DNA from: Planctomycetota bacterium
Lineage (GTDB): Bacteria; JAJVIF01; JAPKYR01
Reading direction: 5' to 3'
NCBI GenBank assembly: GCA_030673355.1
Contig: DAOVJF010000001.1
Span: forward strand, 1-27,218
Length of the DNA stretch: 27,218 nucleotides
The translations under genes were made by a program, and so were the position numbers. Below, piece after piece: positions 22,607 to 27,218 of this stretch. How positions within the stretch are numbered: position 1 is the stretch's first letter; the number at the start of each line of letters is the position of its first letter. The notes below the pieces were generated by a model. It was not told the origin of the DNA, made no database searches, and saw nothing but the letters and a program-made list of their open reading frames with translations.

Positions 22607-22611
22607 GGAGG
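22607..22611 (+). promoter_or_regulatory. Shine-Dalgarno GGAGG that sets the proS start
   Basis: GGAGG lies 7 nt before ATG 22619, which begins MRLSRYLVPTLKE, the normal N-terminus of bacterial ProS. The in-frame ATG at 22556 would add 21 residues encoded largely by the intergenic repeat and is rejected. Confidence 0.85.
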
Positions 22612-22618
22612 ATATTCA

Positions 22619-24358
22619 ATGCGTCTGAGCCGCTATCTCGTACCCACGTTAAAGGAAATCCCCGCCGAGGCGGAATCGCTTTCGCACCGCCTCATGCTTC
22701 GCGCGGGACTGATCCGGCAGCTCACCGCCGGGGCGTATTCCTACCTCCCGTTGGGTTGGCGGGTACTCAGAAAAATCGAGCAGATCGTCCGCGAGGAAAT
22801 GGACTCGATCGGGTCGCAGGAATTGTATCTCCCCGCCCTGCAGCCACTCGATATCTGGAACGAAACCGGCCGCGCCGACGTGATGGATGAGATCATGTTC
22901 AAGTTTCAGGATCACAAGGGACGCTGGATGTGTCTCGGTCCGACACACGAGGAAGTGATCACCGAGCTTGCGCGCGCGTATGTGCACTCATATAAGGACC
23001 TCCCGCAGCAGTGGTACCAGATCCAGATAAAATTCCGCGATGAGGTCCGTCCACGGGGCGGCTTGATCCGTACGCGGCAGTTCACGATGAAGGACGCGTA
23101 TTCACTTTCTACAAGCCAGGAAGACCTCGATGACTGGTACATGAAAAACCGGCAGGCGTATTCGAACATATTTACACGATCCGGACTACGTTACTTTATA
23201 GTAGGGGCGCATTCGGGTCCGATGGGCGGTTCGGGATCGGAGGAATTCATGATTCCTTCGGATTCCGGTGAAGACATGATAATTATCTGTGATGACTGCG
23301 GATACCTCGCAAACCTTGAAATCGCCATGAGTAAAATCAATCACCGTGGTAAACTCGACATTCCCATGGAGGATGTTGAAACCCCGGAGAAGCGTACGAT
23401 CGAAGAGGTTGCGGGATTTCTCGGCGTGCCGGAATCCGAAACCATGAAGAGCGTCATTTATATGCTTCTTCCGGACGAGCAACCACTGCTTATATTGATC
23501 AGGGGAGACCTCGATGTTTCGGAAGCCAAGCTTGAGATGGCTTTAAAAGGACAGGAGTACCGCCCCGCGCATCCCGAGGAAATCAAGGAAATGAGCGGTG
23601 CGGAGCCGGGATTTATCGGACCTGTCGGGCTGAAAAGAGACGATATCCGGGTCATTATCGATGATTCCATACCTGACGGGGTTCCTTTCATCGGCGGTGC
23701 GAATAAAGATAATTTCCACACGAAAGGCGTCACCCGTGGACGGGATTTCGATGGTGAATCGTTCGACCTGAGGGTAGCTCGCGAGGGGGATCAGTGCTCG
23801 CATTGCGACAGTGCGTTAAGGCATGAGAAAGCGATTGAGGTGGGCCACATTTTCAAACTCGGCACGAAATACTCCGACAGCATGGGCGCGATGTACCTCG
23901 ATGAGAACAATATCGAGAAGCCAATCATCATGGGCTGCTACGGAATTGGAATCGAAAGGATCATGGCGGGCGCGATCGAAGTGAATTCGGATGAGAACGG
24001 CATTATCTGGCCGATGAGCATCGCTCCATATCAGGTGATCATCCTGCCGCTCGATAAACGTAACGAGGAAATCTGGGAGAAGGCGGAGGAAATTTACGGG
24101 AAGCTGTGGGACGCGGGGATTGAGACGTTGCTGGACGACCGTGACGCGTCGCCCGGATTCAAATTCAAGGACGCCGACCTGTTCGGAATCCCCATACAGA
24201 TCATCCTTGGAAAACGCGCGCTTAAAAGCGGCAACGCCGAGGTGAAAGTGCGAAAAACCGGAGAGCGCACGGATGTGTCGCTGCAATCGCTTCTGAGCGA
24301 TCCCGTTGGAAGTCTCCCATGGCTGAATGATCCAACACTAAGCGAACCGAAAGAATAA
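22619..24358 (+). CDS. proS: Proline--tRNA ligase, bacterial type with editing insertion
   Basis: ProS charges tRNA-Pro with proline in the cytoplasm. The 579-aa length fits the bacterial (ProS type 1) form, about 570-580. The N-terminus MRLSRYLVPTLKEIPAEAE and SHRLMLRAGLIRQLTAGAY are family-typical. Class II motif 2 is seen in IKFRDEVRPRGGLIRTRQF and MKDAYS (about residues 139-165). The insertion (INS) editing domain, which clears Ala-tRNA-Pro, occupies about 225-385. Class II motif 3 is GCYGIGIERIMAGAIE (about 440). The C-terminal anticodon-binding domain includes VIILPLDKRNEEIWEKAEEI, TLLDDRDASPGFKFKDADL and IILGKRAL. It is preceded by the repeat block. No T-box features (AGGGUGGNACCGCG-like antiterminator) were seen upstream. 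Confident call. Confidence 0.98.
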   Translation: MRLSRYLVPTLKEIPAEAESLSHRLMLRAGLIRQLTAGAYSYLPLGWRVLRKIEQIVREEMDSIGSQELYLPALQPLDIWNETGRADVMDEIMFKFQDHKGRWMCLGPTHEEVITELARAYVHSYKDLPQQWYQIQIKFRDEVRPRGGLIRTRQFTMKDAYSLSTSQEDLDDWYMKNRQAYSNIFTRSGLRYFIVGAHSGPMGGSGSEEFMIPSDSGEDMIIICDDCGYLANLEIAMSKINHRGKLDIPMEDVETPEKRTIEEVAGFLGVPESETMKSVIYMLLPDEQPLLILIRGDLDVSEAKLEMALKGQEYRPAHPEEIKEMSGAEPGFIGPVGLKRDDIRVIIDDSIPDGVPFIGGANKDNFHTKGVTRGRDFDGESFDLRVAREGDQCSHCDSALRHEKAIEVGHIFKLGTKYSDSMGAMYLDENNIEKPIIMGCYGIGIERIMAGAIEVNSDENGIIWPMSIAPYQVIILPLDKRNEEIWEKAEEIYGKLWDAGIETLLDDRDASPGFKFKDADLFGIPIQIILGKRALKSGNAEVKVRKTGERTDVSLQSLLSDPVGSLPWLNDPTLSEPKE

Positions 24359-24365
24359 CGGAATT

Positions 24366-24387
24366 AAAAAAAACGCACTGCCGTGCG
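24366..24387 (-). terminator. Intrinsic terminator of the sigma-factor operon
   Basis: On the minus strand a 5-bp GC-rich stem CGCAC/GTGCG (24387-24383 with 24378-24374) and a 4-nt loop are followed by eight T residues (24373-24366). It lies 31 bp after the stop codon of the sigma factor gene. It does not look functional on the plus strand after proS, since no T-tract follows there. Confidence 0.75.
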
Positions 24388-24417
24388 GTTCTACTGGAAA
24401 CTCATTTTTAATTTCAA

Positions 24418-25209
24418 TCACTTAACCGTTATCTGCATTTTCTGGCGGAGGTTGAATACTGCACGGGAGTGTATCTGGCACACCCTCGATTCGGAGATTC
24501 CCAGCACCGCTCCGATTTCTTTCAGAGTAAGTTCTTCGTTGTAATAAAGGGCAATTATCCGGCTTTCTTTTTCAGGAAGCTCTTCAATCGCCATCGCCAT
24601 GAATTCCAGAAGATTCTGCTTTTCAGCCTCATCGTATGGGTCGGGTATCTTAAGCGCGAGGTTCTCGCCGACGGTCGAGCCTGACCCGTCCTCGTCCTCG
24701 TAGAGCTCTTTCTCAAGGGATAAAATAAATGAATTGCTGCTTTTCCAGAGGTTATCGGAGATCTCTTCAACCGTGGAACCCATTACCTCGGCAAGATCGG
24801 CGACCGATGGGGTACGTCCGACCCGTTTCTGGAAATCTTCGGATGCCCTCTCAATTTCGGCTGCCCGTTTTCTCAATGGACGGGAGAGAAGGTCCTGCTT
24901 GCGGAGGTAGTCGATTACCGCGCCCCGGACACGGATCGAAGCATAGGTTTCGAATTTAACATTTTTAGAGGGGTCGAAATTATCGAGTGCATTGAGAAGC
25001 CCGATGATTCCCTGGTGTTCGAGGTCTTCACGGTCGATATGCGGTGGAAGGTTGATCGCGATCCGGCCGTAGATGTAACTGACGAGGTAGAGATAAGAAA
25101 TCGATAGCTCTTCACGAGCCTCGAGATTTCCATCCTTGAGGAACTTTTTCCATAAACGCTCCAGCTTTAAGGCTCGAGCGAGGTTTCGTACGTCAGTTTC
25201 AAGTGGCAT
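24418..25209 (-). CDS. RNA polymerase sigma factor, FliA/WhiG (sigma-28) group
   Basis: This is a 263-aa alternative sigma factor of group 3. Region 2 spans about residues 35-110 (SYLYLVSYIYGRIA, DREDLEHQGIIGLLNALDNF, FETYASIRVRGAVIDYLRK). The IRVRGAVIDYLR string matches the RIRGAmlDeLR hallmark of FliA/WhiG. Region 3 follows (KRVGRTPSVADLAEVMGST). Region 4 lies at about 210-258, with helix-turn-helix ELTLKEIGAVLGISESRVCQ. In other bacteria this group directs late flagellar genes or sporulation. No flagellar gene is in the window, so the regulon here is unknown. It is last of an operon with two membrane proteins, 72 bp after the preceding stop. The start has no strong Shine-Dalgarno. An anti-sigma (FlgM) gene was not seen. 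Confidence 0.95.
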   Translation of the reverse strand: MPLETDVRNLARALKLERLWKKFLKDGNLEAREELSISYLYLVSYIYGRIAINLPPHIDREDLEHQGIIGLLNALDNFDPSKNVKFETYASIRVRGAVIDYLRKQDLLSRPLRKRAAEIERASEDFQKRVGRTPSVADLAEVMGSTVEEISDNLWKSSNSFILSLEKELYEDEDGSGSTVGENLALKIPDPYDEAEKQNLLEFMAMAIEELPEKESRIIALYYNEELTLKEIGAVLGISESRVCQIHSRAVFNLRQKMQITVK

Positions 25210-25281
25210 GATTAACCGGATTATTGATTAAACCGAGTCAAATCACATTAACGGGTTTGGTAATAAAAATCAATCATAATC

Positions 25282-26373
25282 TTAAAACACCACCGTAAGC
25301 AGGAGAATTATGCCCACAATCACGACCAAACCAATCAGGATTGGAAAGATACCCAGGATATCCGGAACTGCCTTTTCAGGCAGAGAGGTTTCACTTCTGA
25401 CGGTCCTTTTTGTCCTGACAAGAATATCATTAAATGAGAGCACGTTAATATAAATCCCCTTGGCAACCTTCAACCGGACCTTACGCCTGTCACCGGTCAG
25501 CGGTGCGATATCAACCACCATTGCCCGGATCGGGCGCCAAAACCCAAGTTTATAAGCACCGATCAGGCGACCGATCGTAACCGCCACATCACTTCGGTCA
25601 AGGATCTCGACATAAGCCTTTTCACCGACTTCAATCTCCTTCACAAGCGACCCTTCAACGGGATCGATTACGAACCGTCCTACCAGGTACACCTGCAATC
25701 CAGTACTGTCGGTTGATTCTCCCTTGCTGTCCTTCTTGTCGACCGATTCGATCTCCAGGCCAAACCTGCCGCTGTTGACCTGGAAGTCGCTCTCCGATAT
25801 GAATTCGTAACTGAGTTCCACATTGGCCCGGTCGACAATAATCTCTCCAATGATTGCCTCCAGCAGTTGAGTTAGGATTGGAGCAACCTGGTTGTAAGTG
25901 CCGTCTGATTCATTCTCTGAAATAATCTGGACCTCTGGCTCGTCCCATAAATCGAAAAGATACTGGAGGGCTGTACCATTCAATTTTTTTGAAATCCCGG
26001 TCCTTAGTTTCTGTGAATCATAAACTTTAAAACCGGCAGAATGTTCATTGAAGTATTGTCTGATTTCATCAAAAAAGTCTACGGATGGCAGGCTGAGTGG
26101 AATGCTCGAGATAAATTCCAGGTCTGTCTCAAAAATCACCCGAAAAAGGATGAAATCACTTCTGCCCTTTTCGGTCAGGATAAAAATAAGCCCCGCGTTA
26201 GTTCTCCTGCCTGAGATGAACCTGGCCTTGATTGCCAGGTACCGGGGCATTAATTCAAGGATTATTTTACGTGCTCCATCGATCTCGCCATTCGCTTCAT
26301 CCACTGCCAGGCGAACGATATCCTCTTTCACGTTAAATTCCTTAACCAGTGATGTAACAATTCCTTCTTCCAT
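25282..26373 (-). CDS. Hypothetical membrane-anchored protein, 363 aa, UBA-like N-terminus
   Basis: I do not recognise this family. The first 40 residues (VTSLVKEFNVKEDIVRLAVD, GARKIILEL) look like a small three-helix UBA-like or TS-N-like unit. A mixed alpha/beta region follows (about 45-220). A beta-rich region lies at about 225-325 (LQVYLVGRFVIDPVEGSLV, IRAMVVDIAPLTGDRRKVRL, KGIYINVLSFNDILVRT). A single C-terminal transmembrane segment is at about 340-363 (IFPILIGLVVIVGIILLLTV), so most of it is predicted to face the cytoplasm with a tail anchor. GGAG lies 9 nt before the ATG. It follows the 109-aa gene by 16 bp and precedes the sigma gene, which suggests a role linked to the sigma factor or a motility/envelope system. 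That link is inference from gene order. Confidence 0.82.
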   Translation of the reverse strand: MEEGIVTSLVKEFNVKEDIVRLAVDEANGEIDGARKIILELMPRYLAIKARFISGRRTNAGLIFILTEKGRSDFILFRVIFETDLEFISSIPLSLPSVDFFDEIRQYFNEHSAGFKVYDSQKLRTGISKKLNGTALQYLFDLWDEPEVQIISENESDGTYNQVAPILTQLLEAIIGEIIVDRANVELSYEFISESDFQVNSGRFGLEIESVDKKDSKGESTDSTGLQVYLVGRFVIDPVEGSLVKEIEVGEKAYVEILDRSDVAVTIGRLIGAYKLGFWRPIRAMVVDIAPLTGDRRKVRLKVAKGIYINVLSFNDILVRTKRTVRSETSLPEKAVPDILGIFPILIGLVVIVGIILLLTVVF

Positions 26374-26389
26374 GACTAACTACTCCAAA

Positions 26390-26719
26390 TTACCCGGTCG
26401 ATTCCACAGCCTCTTCCAGCGGTGTTTCCTCTAACTCAGCCACAGCCTGTTCCATTGCCAGTTCTTCCATGATTTTCCGTTCCATCGCTTTTCGAGCAAG
26501 TTCACGCTGGGCAGCCTGGCGGACATATTTCTCAGTCAGGTTTCCAATCATCAGACCGCCACCTCCAAACACCAGACCACTGATCACTCCCATGACACAG
26601 GTCCACAGGAGATCGCTGTTCGAAAATACTCCAGCTAGGATAACCAGCATGAAAGAACTGGCTCCTGATATAATCCCAATTTTTCTTCCGATCTCAGTCA
26701 AATTCTTTGCATGCCCCAT
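26390..26719 (-). CDS. Small membrane protein, 109 aa, two transmembrane helices and charged helical tail
   Basis: This is an unrecognised protein. Two hydrophobic segments (about 14-32, IGIISGASSFMLVILAGVF, and about 38-59, WTCVMGVISGLVFGGGGLMI) are followed by a charged, probably helical tail (YVRQAAQRELARKAMERKIM, then acidic AELEETPLEEAVE). This predicts a hairpin in the membrane with a cytoplasmic tail. No clear Shine-Dalgarno precedes ATG 26719, but the position fits and no better start exists. It is the first gene of the operon with the 363-aa protein (16 bp gap) and the sigma factor. Confidence 0.75.
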   Translation of the reverse strand: MGHAKNLTEIGRKIGIISGASSFMLVILAGVFSNSDLLWTCVMGVISGLVFGGGGLMIGNLTEKYVRQAAQRELARKAMERKIMEELAMEQAVAELEETPLEEAVESTG

Positions 26720-27019
26720 TCTTATTTGAATTGCATACAGGGTTTCGCAACCGAGAATGATATCTCGATCCGAACCCTCTTTACTCTAATTAGTATCGGG
26801 AACGGCAGGCAGCTATTGCCGTCATTCGTGACTATTTTAGGGCTTGGAAAGTATTTTCTTCGAACTTCGGGGATAAGGCATTTTCCCATTGATATACAAT
26901 GATAAAGTCAGGTTAATCTCTGGAGAAAACCGGCATCTCCCCGTGATTTAATCAATTTCAAGTAGAATCGGTCTGAATGGTTTTTTTAATTATGAGACAC
27001 GCTCTAATGCACGGGGCTA
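26720..27019. other. Intergenic region between a histidine kinase end and the sigma operon
   Basis: This is 300 bp with no convincing gene, tRNA or terminator. An open frame on the plus strand (26711-26902) has no ribosome binding site and no protein-like composition, so it is not called. On the minus strand a weak sigma-28-like match, TAAA (26839-26836), 15 nt, then GGCAATAG (26820-26813), is present (5 of 8 to GCCGATAA). It may be chance. The promoter of the 26719-24418 operon should lie here. Confidence 0.5.
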
Positions 27020-27218
27020 TCAATTGTCCTTTGCAGGGATTGTCAGGATGAATTCCACTCCGCCGTCAGGATGGTTAGAGCCTGTGATATCGCCGCCATG
27101 ATTTTTCGCGATCGAGTAACAGACGCTCAAACCGAGACCTGTTCCCTCGCCCGGCGCTTTCGTTGTAAAGAACGGGTCGAAAATCCTCCGAAGATATTCT
27201 TCCGGAATCCCAGGCCCC
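27020..27218 (-). CDS. Sensor histidine kinase, C-terminal end (partial, runs off the right edge)
   Basis: The minus-strand frame from the window edge to TGA at 27020-27022 encodes 65 residues. They carry the end of a GHKL ATPase domain: F-box IFDPFFTTK, G2-box GEGTGLGLSVCYSIAKNHGG, and the final strand GGVEFILTIPAK. These bind and position ATP for autophosphorylation of the (off-window) His. The IFDPFFTTK form is typical of NtrB/HATPase kinases of two-component systems. The N-terminal sensor, HisKA domain and any partner regulator lie outside the window. The protein ends normally at AKDN. Confidence 0.9.
   Translation of the reverse strand, partial: GPGIPEEYLRRIFDPFFTTKAPGEGTGLGLSVCYSIAKNHGGDITGSNHPDGGVEFILTIPAKDN

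Noticed and set aside
22310..22618. proS leader considered as a T-box or other riboswitch
   Set aside because: No T-box sequence, specifier loop or antiterminator/terminator pair was seen. The region is explained by direct repeats.
22556..22618. Longer proS start at 22556
   Set aside because: The extra 21 residues are encoded by the intergenic repeat region. ATG 22619 has GGAGG at ideal spacing and gives the standard ProS N-terminus.
26711..26902. 63-aa plus-strand frame in the gap before the histidine kinase
   Set aside because: No Shine-Dalgarno, no recognisable features, and it partly overlaps the start of the 109-aa gene on the other strand.

Overview
The window looks like chromosomal DNA of moderate GC from an uncultivated bacterium, probably a diderm (Gram-negative type). 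Seven large predicted lipoproteins lie within about 22 kb. None has Asp after the lipobox Cys, which under the E. coli Lol rule fits outer-membrane or surface sorting. PKD, SBBP-type and PD40/TolB-type repeats recall lineages such as Planctomycetota, Zixibacteria and other candidate phyla. I cannot assign a phylum from sequence alone. Core genes are mnmG, proS and a FliA/WhiG-type sigma factor.

Layout. Positions 27-88 hold a long perfect inverted repeat of REP type. A PD40-repeat lipoprotein (121-2217, -) follows, then mnmG (2368-4227, -). Next is a three-gene minus-strand operon of paralogous lipoproteins (12369 to 4300). It has a good sigma70-type promoter at 12417-12444, and its terminator U-tract runs directly into the mnmG start codon. 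From 12469 to 14680 (-) lie an unrecognised 331-aa protein and two paralogous small CPTPxC zinc-ribbon-like proteins. A further PD40/TolB lipoprotein (14905-16935, -) is divergent from a plus-strand operon (17169-19563). That operon encodes two short membrane-anchored proteins with an exact 15-residue repeat, then an SBBP-like lipoprotein. A bidirectional terminator separates it from another lipoprotein (19728-21782, -). Dodecin (22100-22309, +) and proS (22619-24358, +) flank a nested tandem-repeat block. A minus-strand operon (26719 to 24418) encodes two membrane proteins and the sigma factor, ending in a terminator. The right edge carries the C-terminal end of a histidine kinase (27020-27218, -).

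Main biological theme. Six of the seven lipoproteins appear to share one N-terminal module of about 350 residues (clear in four, more divergent in two). In the four clear members it contains a CxxC pair. Different C-terminal parts are attached: one PKD, one PKD plus a DFDPG propeller, four PKD plus a propeller, or PD40/TolB blades. This looks like local duplication and domain shuffling of a surface-protein family. The other unusual elements are the 15-residue-repeat membrane proteins, the CPTPxC paralogue pair, the terminator/promoter/start-codon overlap at mnmG, and the repeat block before proS. No CRISPR array, tRNA, rRNA, insertion sequence or phage gene was seen.
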